40,192 nucleotides of DNA from the NCBI GenBank assembly GCA_025454395.1, contig JALOOM010000061.1, positions 1 to 40,192 of the forward strand. Direction: 5' to 3'. Position numbers and translations under genes: made by a program. Shown one piece after another: positions 26,701-34,190 of the stretch. Each line of letters opens with the position of its first letter. The stretch's first letter is position 1. The notes under the pieces are model-generated. The model did not search any database. It worked only from the letters and a program-made list of their open reading frames with translations, and was not told where the DNA came from. Source of the stretch: Elainella sp. Prado103 (GTDB taxonomy: Bacteria; Cyanobacteriota; Cyanobacteriia; Elainellales; Elainellaceae).

Positions 26701-27727
26701 GCGCAAAGCCCGTCAGCGACACCACCACATCGACGATCGACTGTTTGGTGATCGGATCGTAAAAGAAAGCATCCACTGGCTTGGAAAAGTCCAGACCGCT
26801 GGCAAACACCGGCACCACCTTAGCGCCCATGGATTCCAGCTCCTGCACCATAGCCACATAGTGGGCATCATCCCCCGTCACCAAATGGGTACGCTGGAGC
26901 ACCAGTCCAATGCAGGGCGCGAGCGGATCCTTGACATCGGCGGAAACATCCGGGCGGGAGCTAAACCAGTTGAGGTATTCCTTCAGGTCTTCGAACATCT
27001 GGGGAGCCAGCGGGTGCCAGATGCCTAAGTCAGGATAGGTGACCGGATCGCGATACTGCACTGGCGCATTACTCTTGATGCCATCCTTGCAGACATACTT
27101 GTCCGCCAGCATCAGCAGGAAGTTTTCCAGGTTCTCGGCAGAGCCACCCAGCCAATATTGGAAGCTCAACATGAAGTTGCGAGCATCCTGAGCCTTGTCC
27201 ATTGGTAGATACTTCAGGACTTGGGGCAAGGTGCGCAGCAGCTTCAGCATCGCATCCTGGAAACCCGCGCCGGATTTCTCCTTACGCTTCTTCATGAAGC
27301 CGGAAATGATGCTCTTCGATTGGCCAATCTGCGCCATCGAGAAGCTGCCCATCTTGTTGAGGCGCATCACCTGCGGCATGGACGGAAATACAACTGCCAC
27401 ATCCAGCCGATCGCGATGGGGTTCCACCGCTGCCACGACCTTCTCTGCCAGCTCTTCGATGAAGATCAGGGATGCAATGAAGATATTTGCCTCCGCCATA
27501 TCCTGCTGCAAGGCCTCGTAGTTTTCGGGGCTGCGAAGCTCTTCCAGCAAGTAGCCGCTAATTTCGATTGCTAAATTGGGGTTATTTTGGTTAATCGAAC
27601 GAACTGCCGCCGAGAGTGAACTCTGGTATTGCGGCTCTAGCACGACATAGACCACCTTGATCAGCGATCGCCCCTGGAGGTTTTCGGGAACGATATGCCG
27701 GATCGTGGGCTTGACGTGAGTGAACAT
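23741..27727 (-). CDS. chlH: Magnesium chelatase subunit H
   Basis: The 1328-residue porphyrin-binding large subunit of Mg-chelatase. With ChlI and ChlD it inserts Mg2+ into protoporphyrin IX, the first committed step of chlorophyll synthesis, helped by GUN4. Length and order match cyanobacterial/plant ChlH rather than CobN: N-terminal [20 protein letters not shown], then [37 protein letters not shown], the BchH/CobN core with [19 protein letters not shown] and [29 protein letters not shown], and the C-terminal [19 protein letters not shown]. The ATG at 27727 has AAGGAG 9 nt upstream. The frame is open 81 codons further, but that part is Cys-rich and unlike the family. chlI and chlD are not in the window. 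Confidence 0.97.
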   Translation of the reverse strand: MFTHVKPTIRHIVPENLQGRSLIKVVYVVLEPQYQSSLSAAVRSINQNNPNLAIEISGYLLEELRSPENYEALQQDMAEANIFIASLIFIEELAEKVVAAVEPHRDRLDVAVVFPSMPQVMRLNKMGSFSMAQIGQSKSIISGFMKKRKEKSGAGFQDAMLKLLRTLPQVLKYLPMDKAQDARNFMLSFQYWLGGSAENLENFLLMLADKYVCKDGIKSNAPVQYRDPVTYPDLGIWHPLAPQMFEDLKEYLNWFSSRPDVSADVKDPLAPCIGLVLQRTHLVTGDDAHYVAMVQELESMGAKVVPVFASGLDFSKPVDAFFYDPITKQSIVDVVVSLTGFALVGGPARQDHPKAIEALKRLNRPYMVALPLVFQTTEEWQDSELGLHPIQVALQIAIPELDGAIEPIILSGRDGNTGKAIALQDRVEAITQRAMKWANLRRKPKLHKKVAITVFSFPPDKGNVGTAAYLDVFGSIYEALKALKHNGYDVQDLPDSAEALMQEVIHDAQAQYSSPELNIAYRMSVPEYESLTPYHHRLEDSWGPAPGHLNTDGQNLLVFGKAFGNVFIGVQPTFGYEGDPMRLLFSRSASPHHGFAAYYTYLERIWQADAVLHFGTHGSLEFMPGKQMGMSGECYPDSLIGTIPNLYYYAANNPSEATIAKRRSYAETISYLTPPAENAGLYKGLKELSELIASYQTLKDGGRAVPIVNAIIDKCRLVNLDKDISLPDNDDASTLSAEERDTLVGKVYIKLMEIESRLLPCGLHVIGKAPTAEEAIATLVNIAGIDRPEDEIQSLPRIIASSLGRDIDDIYRNSDRGVLEDVQLLYEINQAARVAVAAMVQEQIDADGRVSKVTKLNFFNLGRKEPWIESLSEAGYPKVDGDLIKPLFEYLEFCLKQVTADNELGALLKALEGEYILPGPGGDPIRNPDVLPTGKNIHALDPQSIPTTAAVQSAQIVVDRLLARERSENGGNYPETISFVLWGTDNIKTYGESLAQVMLLVGVRPVPDALGRVNKVELISLEELGRPRVDVVVNCSGVFRDLFINQMNLLDRAVKMAAEADEPLEMNFVRKHALKQAEDLGVNLRQAATRIFSNASGSYAANVNLAVENSTWESESELQDMYLARKSFAFNSDNPGMMDQSRGVFEAALKTVDVTFQNLDSSEISLTDVSHYFDSDPTKVVAQLRGDGKQPSSYVADTTTANAQVRTLSETVRLDARTKLLNPKWYEGMLSHGYEGVRELSKRLVNTMGWSATAGAVDNWIYEDTNATFIQDEAMRQRLMNLNPHSFRKVVSTLLEVNGRGYWETSEENLELLRQLYQEVEDRIEGIE

Positions 27728-28010
27728 GCGGTTAGGCTCCTTCTCAAAAGCTGTCAGCAACGTTGAGACCGATCGCAGGCAACAGCCATCCGCGCAAAAA
27801 TCGCAGGGTTTTGTAGCTCCACTCCCCGTCCTGAATGCAATGGCTGGGCACCGAACGTAAAACGTTACATTAGCGTTTGTACCAGAAAAACAGCTCCAAA
27901 TGTAAATTTCAACCCTTATCTGACACAAATCTCTAGAATCTCGGCGATGTTTGTTTACATTTCTTGACAATTAGGAGAGTGTGTGCTCATATTAATGATG
28001 AAGCTCCACT

Positions 28011-28199
28011 TTGATCGACCTGAAAATTCAGGCCGATGTGACCTGTTTAAGGCAAAAATTGCAGGGTTCTATTCTGATATTCTGTGAGGCTATAGAGGAG
28101 GCTATAGAGTTGGAAGAGCTGCGATTCCAAGCCTTCCTAGTCCTTTTTTATGCTGATGATGGATTGAAACAGCAATTTGTTGAATTGGGATTAACCTGA
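28011..28199 (+). CDS. Doubtful small ORF
   Basis: A 62-codon frame starting at TTG, encoding an acidic, helix-prone peptide (CEAIEEAIELEELRFQAFL). Just upstream a second short frame starts at ATG 27995 in another phase and ends after about 30 codons. TTGACA at 27964-27969, with CATATT 18 bp on, could be a promoter. No homology is recognised and there is no good ribosome binding site, so this may be a decayed gene or chance. Confidence 0.25.
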   Translation: MIDLKIQADVTCLRQKLQGSILIFCEAIEEAIELEELRFQAFLVLFYADDGLKQQFVELGLT

Positions 28200-28282
28200 T
28201 AGGAAAAATAGCGATTTCCCGCTCCAGCTTTCTCAGAATTCTTACGGCTGATTGATCTAAAAATCATTACTTTAAGACTCAA

Positions 28283-28311
28283 TTGAGACTTTTATAAAGA
28301 TTGGATATACT
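28283..28311 (+). promoter_or_regulatory. Near-consensus sigma-70 promoter
   Basis: TTGAGA (28283-28288) and TATACT (28306-28311) are separated by exactly 17 bp. The -35 box overlaps a 10-bp palindrome CTCAATTGAG (28278-28287), a possible operator. Expected transcript start is near 28318. The next rightward gene starts 760 bp further on. Confidence 0.6.
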
Positions 28312-28350
28312 GTCGTTTTTTCCGAACTTATTGACATAAATTTCTAGTTT

Positions 28351-28375
28351 GTTGTGAGTTGCGAGCAAGCACAAC
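28351..28375 (+). other. Hairpin downstream of the 28283 promoter
   Basis: GTTGTG (28351-28356) pairs with CACAAC (28370-28375), and TTGC (28359-28362) pairs with GCAA (28365-28368) inside it. It lies about 35 nt into the predicted transcript. Confidence 0.5.
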
Positions 28376-28645
28376 TGAGTGCCTGAGTGTGATCTCTGTT
28401 CCTCTTGAATGTGAGCTCTTCATCTGGGATAATTTCGCCGGGATCGCTAGGATCGCAGTTTGAAATCGCAGTTTAATCGAGGCAGGCCATGCCCTCCCAA
28501 AACGATGCCTCAACTCTGAGCAAGGAGACCCGGCAAGGAGTCTAAATAAGGAGTCTAAATAGAGAGGGGGAGAGCCAAAATTTTAGTGTGCCAACTGATC
28601 AACCTAACCATGGAGGGTGTTCTTTCAACTGACTGAGAGAGAGTC

Positions 28646-28703
28646 GCTGATTGACTGACAAATCTTTTCCCCTCATCCCTAAATCCCTTCTCCCACTAGG
28701 GGC
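28646..28703. repeat. 58-bp dispersed repeat, copy 1
   Basis: It begins GCTGATTGACTGACAAATC and ends CCCACTAGGGGC. It is identical to 40048-40105 except for one base (T here, G there, in CCTT C(T/G)CCCAC). The CCCCTCATCCCTAAATCCC core is of a kind seen dispersed in many cyanobacterial genomes. Confidence 0.92.
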
Positions 28704-28721
28704 GAAGGGACTTGCAATCAA

Positions 28722-28767
28722 ATCCTGGTTCGAAAGCCCCTCGCATCCTGGTTCGAAAGCCCCTCGC
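28722..28767. repeat. 23-bp direct repeat, 2 exact copies
   Basis: Copies at 28722-28744 and 28745-28767 start ATCCTGGTTCGAAAG and end CCCCTCGC. They follow directly on the dispersed 58-bp repeat and lie before a GGGAGAGGGGTTAGGG segment. Confidence 0.93.
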
Positions 28768-28927
28768 CCGCTCTGGGAGAGGGGTTAGGGTGTAGCTTGC
28801 TTCTGCGTAGCAGTGGGTAGTTTGAGTTTTGTCAGTCAATCAGGAGAGAGTCGAGGATAGGTCGATCGGTTTGTTTCGATCGGTCTGTATAGTGCGGTTG
28901 ATGCGATCTGGGATGTGCAACAGATTC

Positions 28928-28960
28928 TCAGTGTGAGTTCAGTGTGAGTTCAGTGTGAGT
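28928..28960. repeat. 11-bp tandem repeat, 3 copies
   Basis: TCAGTGTGAGT occurs three times from 28928 in the leader of the acyltransferase gene. Confidence 0.93.
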
Positions 28961-29078
28961 ATAGACAGCAGCAGAACTGTCCTGTGAGGAATTGGCGTTT
29001 GTAAAAATGCAGCTTATGGTTTGTTAAAGATGATCTAGTGAACTCAGGTCTCTTCGTTGGTTGTTTGTTAGGGTTTTG

Positions 29079-29858
29079 ATGAATCTAAGCTTCTCCTTCA
29101 ACAGATCCATTTCTACGTTGACGACTCCATTGATTCAATCTCGTTTGTCTCCCTGGTTAACACCGATCGCCTATTGGCTAGGAAGTAGGCTGGTATTGCC
29201 CAACTATTTTGACATCACGGTGGACGGACAAGACCATTTACCCTTGACTGGCCCAGTCATTTTGGCTCCTACTCACCGATCGCGCTGGGATGCTTTGTTG
29301 GTGCCCTATGCGGCTGGGCGATTCGTCACCGGACGAGACATTCGGTTTATGGTGACCAGCGATGAAGTGAAAGGGGTGCAGGGCTGGTTGATTCAACGGC
29401 TCGGCGGGTTTCCTGTCAATCCTCGTCAACCGGCAATTTCCAGTTTGCGCTATGGTCTGGAAATTCTGCAAAACCGAGAAATGCTCGTAATTTTTCCTGA
29501 GGGTGGTATTTTCCGAGATAAGGAACTGCACCCGCTGAAGCCAGGTCTAGCCCGATTGGCTTTACAGGCAGAAAATAGCCAGCCCGACCTAAACGTGCAG
29601 ATTGTGCCCATGCACCTGGATTACAGTCAAGCCGTGCCTCGCTGGGGGTGTGCAGTTCACATCACGATTGGTGCTCCTCTGCAGGTGGCAAACTATACCC
29701 AGGGAAACTATCCGCAGGGTGCGATCAAGCAATCAGCACAACGGCTGACCCAAGATTTAGCCACTGCAATCAACCAGTTAGTGGGTGTCGATCCAACCCC
29801 ACCAGAATCACCCGCCCCCACCATCATGGGTTGTTCGAACTCAACGCTGCTAGTTTGA
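29079..29858 (+). CDS. 1-acyl-sn-glycerol-3-phosphate acyltransferase (PlsC family)
   Basis: A 259-residue glycerolipid acyltransferase that should transfer an acyl group, probably making phosphatidic acid at the membrane. The catalytic H-x4-D is in APTHRSRWDALL. The phosphate-binding segment is FPEGGIFRDKEL (E-G-G form), preceded by RLGGFPVN (block II). A hydrophobic N-terminal stretch (WLTPIAYWLGSRLVLPNYFD) may anchor it. The ATG at 29079 is chosen over a TTG at 29061. It is preceded by a long non-coding leader with a promoter near 28300. Paralogues of this family differ in substrate, so lysophosphatidic acid is only the most likely acceptor. Confidence 0.88.
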   Translation: MNLSFSFNRSISTLTTPLIQSRLSPWLTPIAYWLGSRLVLPNYFDITVDGQDHLPLTGPVILAPTHRSRWDALLVPYAAGRFVTGRDIRFMVTSDEVKGVQGWLIQRLGGFPVNPRQPAISSLRYGLEILQNREMLVIFPEGGIFRDKELHPLKPGLARLALQAENSQPDLNVQIVPMHLDYSQAVPRWGCAVHITIGAPLQVANYTQGNYPQGAIKQSAQRLTQDLATAINQLVGVDPTPPESPAPTIMGCSNSTLLV

Positions 29859-29923
29859 CACCGCTTCCGATTGTCTGACTTCCCGGTTGTCTAACTTCAT
29901 AGGCTGGTAGGCAAGACTGAAAC

Positions 29924-29947
29924 GGTTTGGGAGTGGTTTGGGAGTGG
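29924..29947. repeat. 11-bp direct duplication
   Basis: GGTTTGGGAGT occurs twice in tandem near 29924-29945 and is followed by GGTGTGGTTG, in the spacer between the convergent acyltransferase and histidine kinase genes. Confidence 0.85.
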
Positions 29948-29995
29948 TGTGGTTGCGGATCGGTTCAGTGTGGACTGGTGATCAGAGGAGCGGTT

Positions 29996-31966
29996 TCAAG
30001 ACTCTGGCACAGCCTCCAAAATCGGTAGATGCACTGTGAGGATCGTCCAACCATTTTGGCTATCAGCAGCAATACTGCCCTGAAGCGTTTCCACCAGTTT
30101 TTTAATCAGAGCCAACCCTAATCCTGTGCCACCCTGCTGCCAAGGGTCACTTTTGGGAATGCGGTAAAACTTTTCAAACATGCGAGGAATTTCACTGGCT
30201 GGAATTTCAGCTTCGTTGCGAATCACAAACTTGGCAATATCCACTGGCTCAGTTGATTGGTAGTGTAGTTGATAGTCGGCGGGATCACCGGCATGGATAT
30301 AACGAACTGACAGCGCAATTGCCCCATCCGGCGAAGTATATTTGCAAGCATTGTTCAGCAACTCCGCCAGAATTCGTTCTAGACTTTTACGATCTGAAGC
30401 AATCGTTGGCATGTCCTGGGGAATCTCAACTTGTAGATGCTGTTGCCGACTTTGGGCCCGCGATATGAAAGGAGACATAATACCTGGCAACCAGGTTTGC
30501 AGTTGGATCGGTTCCGGCGAAACCCGGTAGGAATCATTTTCCAGGCGCTGTAGATCGAGTAGATCGTTAATCAATTCGGTTTCGCGACTACATTCAGCCT
30601 CCAAGATCTTCAGGTAACGTTCCTGCCGCTCTGGACTAGGCGCAGTACGCAGCATATGGATCGCCATTTTGATATTGGATAGGGGCGTGCGGAGCTCGTG
30701 GGAGACGGTACTCAAAAAGTCATCTTTGAGCTGATTTAACCGTTCCAGAGTTCGCACCTCTTTTTGCACCTTGGTATAGAGATAGGCTTGCCGAATGGCG
30801 ATCGAACATTGGTTTGCAACCTGTTTGACCAGTCGGATATCCTGCTCGCTGAAATAATGATCGGGATCATGGATCGCCCATAGATCACCAATCACTCCCT
30901 GGTCATCCAAAATCGGGCAAGCCAACATGGCAACCATTCCCCGTTCCGGATTGGGGCTCAATGAACAAAACTGAAAATATTCCCCTCGCAGTAACTGATC
31001 GTAGAGTTCTTGTGCGGCTGAAAATTTTGAAACTTTGCCCTGATAAGGGGACAAAAAGCTGGTGTACTCATAGCAGGTGGTTGAAGTGCCCTGCTCCAGA
31101 TCATACAGCGAGGCATTGCAGCCTGGAATTTTCATGACGATCGCCAGTTCTCGGATCGCCGTTTGCAAAATCAAATCGACATCTAAACTGTCCCGTACCC
31201 GATCGGTGATCCGCTTTAAAGTCGCTTCAAACTCATAGGCTTGTTGAAGTTGGATCGTGCGAGCTTCAACTTCGCTTTCCAGGTGATCATTGAGGTGCTG
31301 AATTTCATGGTGCAACTCGGAGTGGTGAATGGCGATCGCCAACTGGGTCGTGAGCTGCTCTAGCAGGTTGATTTCACTGGCTTGCCAGGTGCGACTATTC
31401 CGACATTGATGTACGGATAGCACACCCCACAACAGGCCATCTCGCAAAATGGGGATAGCTAGTCTGGCGGCTGCTTGCAATGCGGGCGGAAAACCCAAAG
31501 CTTTATCGGGCAACAGTTGAGTGCAATCATCCACGACTTCATTGTTGCCCTGTTCGTACCAGGCAAGGCGTTGGTTACACCATAACCCGGCGAAACTGAG
31601 GTTTAAACAAGGTTTCCAAGCCGGATCGATCGATTCAGCAATCACCCCTACCCGCTCATCCTCTTCAAATCGCTCAATTAAAACTCGATCGGCCTGCAGG
31701 AAAAGGCGCACTTCCGTAACAGCAATATGTAGGATGTAGGCCAAGTCAGGAGATTGAAAAACCTGTAGCGCAATCTTATTAATGAGCTTTTCTCGCTCAA
31801 GCTGCTGCAACAAAGTGGCTTCAGTCTGCTCTCGCCCAGCAGCAAAGCCAGCTTTAAATCCTGCCATCTCACTTTCATCGATGCCCTGTGAGCGATGGCG
31901 AGACAGCGAAACTGTAGATTTGCGCGGCAAGAAATCCAGCGCTTTATCCGGTTCAGGAGAATTCAT
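29996..31966 (-). CDS. Tandem-GAF sensor histidine kinase
   Basis: A 656-residue soluble hybrid-free histidine kinase. GAF1 spans ~70-215 and contains the cyanobacterial phytochrome-like end LLWGVLSVHQCRNSRTWQ, but no Cys-His pair for bilin attachment at the usual place. A coiled coil (~215-255) leads to GAF2 (~255-395). The HisKA phospho-acceptor is His423 in STVSHELRTPLSN. The HATPase follows with the N box ELLNNACKYT (~536-543), the F box MFEKFYR and the G box GGTGLGLALI. The ATG at 31966 is clear. There is no membrane segment and no response regulator nearby, so it is an orphan kinase with unknown cytosolic signal and partner. Confidence 0.93.
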   Translation of the reverse strand: MNSPEPDKALDFLPRKSTVSLSRHRSQGIDESEMAGFKAGFAAGREQTEATLLQQLEREKLINKIALQVFQSPDLAYILHIAVTEVRLFLQADRVLIERFEEDERVGVIAESIDPAWKPCLNLSFAGLWCNQRLAWYEQGNNEVVDDCTQLLPDKALGFPPALQAAARLAIPILRDGLLWGVLSVHQCRNSRTWQASEINLLEQLTTQLAIAIHHSELHHEIQHLNDHLESEVEARTIQLQQAYEFEATLKRITDRVRDSLDVDLILQTAIRELAIVMKIPGCNASLYDLEQGTSTTCYEYTSFLSPYQGKVSKFSAAQELYDQLLRGEYFQFCSLSPNPERGMVAMLACPILDDQGVIGDLWAIHDPDHYFSEQDIRLVKQVANQCSIAIRQAYLYTKVQKEVRTLERLNQLKDDFLSTVSHELRTPLSNIKMAIHMLRTAPSPERQERYLKILEAECSRETELINDLLDLQRLENDSYRVSPEPIQLQTWLPGIMSPFISRAQSRQQHLQVEIPQDMPTIASDRKSLERILAELLNNACKYTSPDGAIALSVRYIHAGDPADYQLHYQSTEPVDIAKFVIRNEAEIPASEIPRMFEKFYRIPKSDPWQQGGTGLGLALIKKLVETLQGSIAADSQNGWTILTVHLPILEAVPES

Positions 31967-32617
31967 GAAACGATGAGTTTAAGGAATCAGACAGCCCACA
32001 CAAAGCCCGCAATATTAACAAATCCGCCTCAAGGAAGCAGACATCAATCAGAAATGAAGTGGCGAGGTATTAGCACCGGCTTGCGCAGCCTGTATGCATA
32101 TTTTTACCAAACCAACAAAACAAGCGCAAACGGGTAGATCACACTCAAATTAATTTATTCAAACTGCATGGTTGCAGCGATTAAACCTATCACTAGCAGC
32201 GCTGTAGGGAACTCAGAATATTCCGTTAGACTACTGAACTTATGGAGGAGCAACAACCCAAAAAATACGGTCATCTGCTGTGTTCTCAATCGGTACGATG
32301 GCTGAAACTCCGGGCAATTACAGATCAAGTAGACCAATGATGAGATTAAGTGACTAATCTTGACATCCTTCTCACCCTGAGACGGATGGGGTATCTCGGA
32401 GGGAAGTGATGAGTCGCAATTAACCGAGGATGAGTAAGATAACGACCATTGACGGTGGCAATACTTAGTTTTCAGCTTAGAAAAACGTTTTCAGCTAGAA
32501 AAACATTTAGTCCGGAACATTTAGTCCGGAACATTTAGTCCGGAACACTTAGTCCGGAACATTTAGTCCGGAACACTTAGTCCGGCAAGATGCAAACCGG
32601 CCCAAGATGCTTACTAA
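31967..32617. other. 650-bp spacer upstream of the kinase
   Basis: No convincing gene. It must hold the kinase promoter (minus strand). A 32-codon frame with ATG at 32242 (MEEQQPKKYGHLL..., ending 32340) has GGAG only inside itself and is too short to call. The right end is filled by a 14-bp tandem repeat (32503-32586). Confidence 0.5.
32503..32586. repeat. 14-bp tandem repeat, 6 copies
   Basis: ACATTTAGTCCGGA runs for six units (32503-32516 through 32573-32586). Units 4 and 6 share the same T-to-C change (ACACTTAG), pointing to duplication of a two-unit block. It ends 31 bp from the stop of the MBL-fold gene. Confidence 0.97.
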
Positions 32618-33391
32618 TTACCCCACTGCTGCCAACACATCATTAACATTCAATCGCTCTGCTGGTTTAGGCTCCAGCAACTGGGTTTTCAGTTGTCGTC
32701 GAGCCAGTTCTTGCTGAAATTCGGCACTTCCTCCTTTAGCGCGTAAAACCGAGAGCAGGACTCCAGCAAATTCAATATCACCACCAGCAGCCGTGGGCAG
32801 GATCGCTCGTGGTTGCAACCATTCCACTAGCTCGATCGCACTTTGACTGCCTTTGATGACCGATCCCACAAACGGAATCTCCAGATCGAGAATAGGGGTA
32901 ATCACCACATCCACTGGCGCAAACTGCCGCAGGGTAGGGGAATGGTTGCCATGGGGTTCGTAGTAAAGTTTGGTTTGGTTGGTTTGATCGATCAACACAT
33001 AGCCATTCTCAGTGAGTAAAGGGCCGATCGGTGAGCCGGGAACCGCATGAATGGTCAAGTCTCCGATCGTAGTAGAATCCCCATGGGACAGGGCTGTTAC
33101 CTGAGTAAAGCCGAGTTGTTGAACGACTTTGGCCGCGTTTGGCGAACCAATGACTGGAATCTGGTGATCCAACTGCTGCAGGGTGGCAGGGTGGGCATGA
33201 TCCTCTAAACCCTGAGAAAGCAGGATGAGATCGATCGCACTGGGAATCGGTTTCTCGATCGTGCGGGTTCCTTTGAATAACCAGGGCAAGTTGCCGAACA
33301 CCAAGGGCCCTACCAACCAAGGATCGAGCAGGATTTTTTGGTTGCCCATCTCAATGAGCCAAGAGTTGCTATCTAACCAAGTCAGGTGCAT
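32618..33391 (-). CDS. MBL-fold metallo-hydrolase-like protein
   Basis: A 257-residue metallo-beta-lactamase-fold protein of the UPF0173-like type found in cyanobacteria and plants. N-terminal MHLTWLDSNSWLIEMGNQKILLDPWL is typical. The usual T-H-x-H-x-D-H is replaced by LLSQGLEDHAHPATL: the first His residues are missing but the D-H pair and a following His remain, so metal binding may be altered. YYEPHGNHSP and ITPILDLEIPFV follow. The ATG at 33391 is chosen over GTG at 33403 because the family N-terminus starts there. Function is unknown; hydrolase activity should not be assumed. Confidence 0.85.
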   Translation of the reverse strand: MHLTWLDSNSWLIEMGNQKILLDPWLVGPLVFGNLPWLFKGTRTIEKPIPSAIDLILLSQGLEDHAHPATLQQLDHQIPVIGSPNAAKVVQQLGFTQVTALSHGDSTTIGDLTIHAVPGSPIGPLLTENGYVLIDQTNQTKLYYEPHGNHSPTLRQFAPVDVVITPILDLEIPFVGSVIKGSQSAIELVEWLQPRAILPTAAGGDIEFAGVLLSVLRAKGGSAEFQQELARRQLKTQLLEPKPAERLNVNDVLAAVG

Positions 33392-33689
33392 GGTGGCTTT
33401 CACTTCTGAATGTCTGAATGTCTGAATTAAGCTGAAATCATGAGCTGAAACCCATGGGCTGAAATTAATGTGGAACTGAAGGGGCTAAAGGAACCGCTTG
33501 CCAAATCGAAATCTATACAGCATTGTAACGGAATGTAACGAATTCGGGACTTCTACCAGAAACGATCCGTCAAGTTAATTTCGCCTGTTGAATCTCAATA
33601 ACTGAATCTTAATAACTAAAACTCAATTGCTCCAGCACCCCGGATTGCCGAGAACCACAGCCGGTATCAGATAAGTCTACCTTAACCAA

Positions 33690-33719
33690 TTGCAAACTTT
33701 ATAAAAATTTTACTTATTT
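33690..33719 (+). promoter_or_regulatory. Candidate promoter of the small RNA
   Basis: TTGCAA (33690-33695) and TTATTT (33714-33719) are separated by 18 bp in a very A+T-rich stretch. The predicted start is near 33727, just before a GC hairpin. The -10 box is weak, so this is tentative. Confidence 0.4.
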
Positions 33720-33726
33720 TAGTCTC

Positions 33727-33822
33727 ATGGGGGGTGACACCCCGCAATGCCTCAATGGCATAATGTGTTATGTAGATGCACCCTGATGGTTGGGAGAGTT
33801 CGCAAATGGCTCTCCCTTTTTT
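33727..33822 (+). ncRNA. Candidate structured small RNA (~95 nt)
   Basis: Four inverted repeats follow each other on the plus strand: GGGGT-GAC-ACCCC (33731-33743), ATGCC-TCAAT-GGCAT (33747-33761), CATAA-TGTG-TTATG (33759-33772), and a terminator GGGAGAG...CTCTCCC-TTTTTT (33792-33822). No ORF of note lies within. Stems two and three share three bases, so they may be alternatives. It does not match the 6S, SRP, tmRNA, RNase P or Yfr1 features I know. A leader/attenuator for selO, 370 bp on, is the other possibility. Confidence 0.5.
33792..33822 (+). terminator. Strong rho-independent terminator with no upstream ORF
   Basis: GGGAGAG (33792-33798) pairs with CTCTCCC (33810-33816) across an 11-nt loop, followed by six T. 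No protein gene precedes it on this strand, which implies a non-coding transcript. Confidence 0.8.
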
Positions 33823-33877
33823 ATCCCTATTTTCCAGGAAAAGCTGGAAGGCTGAAGTGATATCTGATACGGCGATT

Positions 33878-33981
33878 GACCGGGTGAAGTGACCGGGTGA
33901 AATGACCGGGTGAAATGACCGGGTGAAATGACCGGGTGAAATGACCGGGTGAAATGACCGGGTGAAATGACTGAGTGAAAT
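33878..33981. repeat. 13-bp tandem repeat, 8 copies
   Basis: GACCGGGTGAAAT runs from 33878 to 33981. The first unit has AAGT, the middle six are exact and the eighth is GACTGAGTGAAAT. Decayed units follow to about 34010. The largest tandem array in the window. Confidence 0.97.
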
Positions 33982-34190
33982 GACGGGACAAAGTAACGAG
34001 GCAAAGTGGCGGGTAATCGCTAAAAACTATTCTTACCCCAGGAAGAGCATTATAGACGGGGAGACTTAGACTTGAGAGGCTAGAACAGGATTCGTAACCT
34101 GGAGGTGTTTCGAGGTTCGATCGACCGATCGGTTTTCATCCTCCTTCATCGTCTGAATCTAACTCTTTGTCCAATTTGTTGCACTCTTCC

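Larger units (their letters stand above)
27728..29078. other. 1.35-kb largely non-coding divergent region
   Basis: The spacer between chlH (-) and the acyltransferase gene (+). It contains three TTACAT/ATGTAA words upstream of chlH (27865-27870, 27900-27905, 27955-27960). It also contains a doubtful small ORF (28011-28199), a near-consensus promoter (28283-28311), a hairpin (28351-28375), a 58-bp dispersed repeat (28646-28703), a 23-bp direct repeat (28722-28767) and an 11-bp tandem repeat (28928-28960). No standard gene is visible. Confidence 0.6.
33392..34190. other. 800-bp spacer before selO
   Basis: No protein gene. It holds short duplications (near 33405-33425 and 33595-33630), a likely small RNA with its own promoter and terminator (33690-33822), and an eight-unit 13-bp tandem repeat (33878-33981). 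The leftward open frame across the latter is only the repeat read through. Confidence 0.6.

Noticed and set aside
27728-27970. 81-codon N-terminal extension of ChlH
   Set aside because: It is Cys- and Arg-rich and unlike any ChlH. The ATG at 27727 has AAGGAG at 9 nt and gives the family N-terminus.
32155-32337. Leftward 60-codon frame with a hydrophobic tail
   Set aside because: It has a TTG start without a ribosome binding site and overlaps the other doubtful frame on the opposite strand.
32242-32340. 32-codon frame MEEQQPKKYGHLL...
   Set aside because: The composition looks protein-like, but it is too short, has no upstream ribosome binding site and no recognisable match. It could be a gene remnant.
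32503-33981. Possible CRISPR arrays at the 14-bp and 13-bp repeats
   Set aside because: The repeats are directly adjacent without spacers, units are far too short, and no cas genes are present.
33768-34004. Leftward open frame encoding repeated HFTRSFHPVISPG
   Set aside because: It is only the 13-bp tandem repeat read through its frames, with no start signal.
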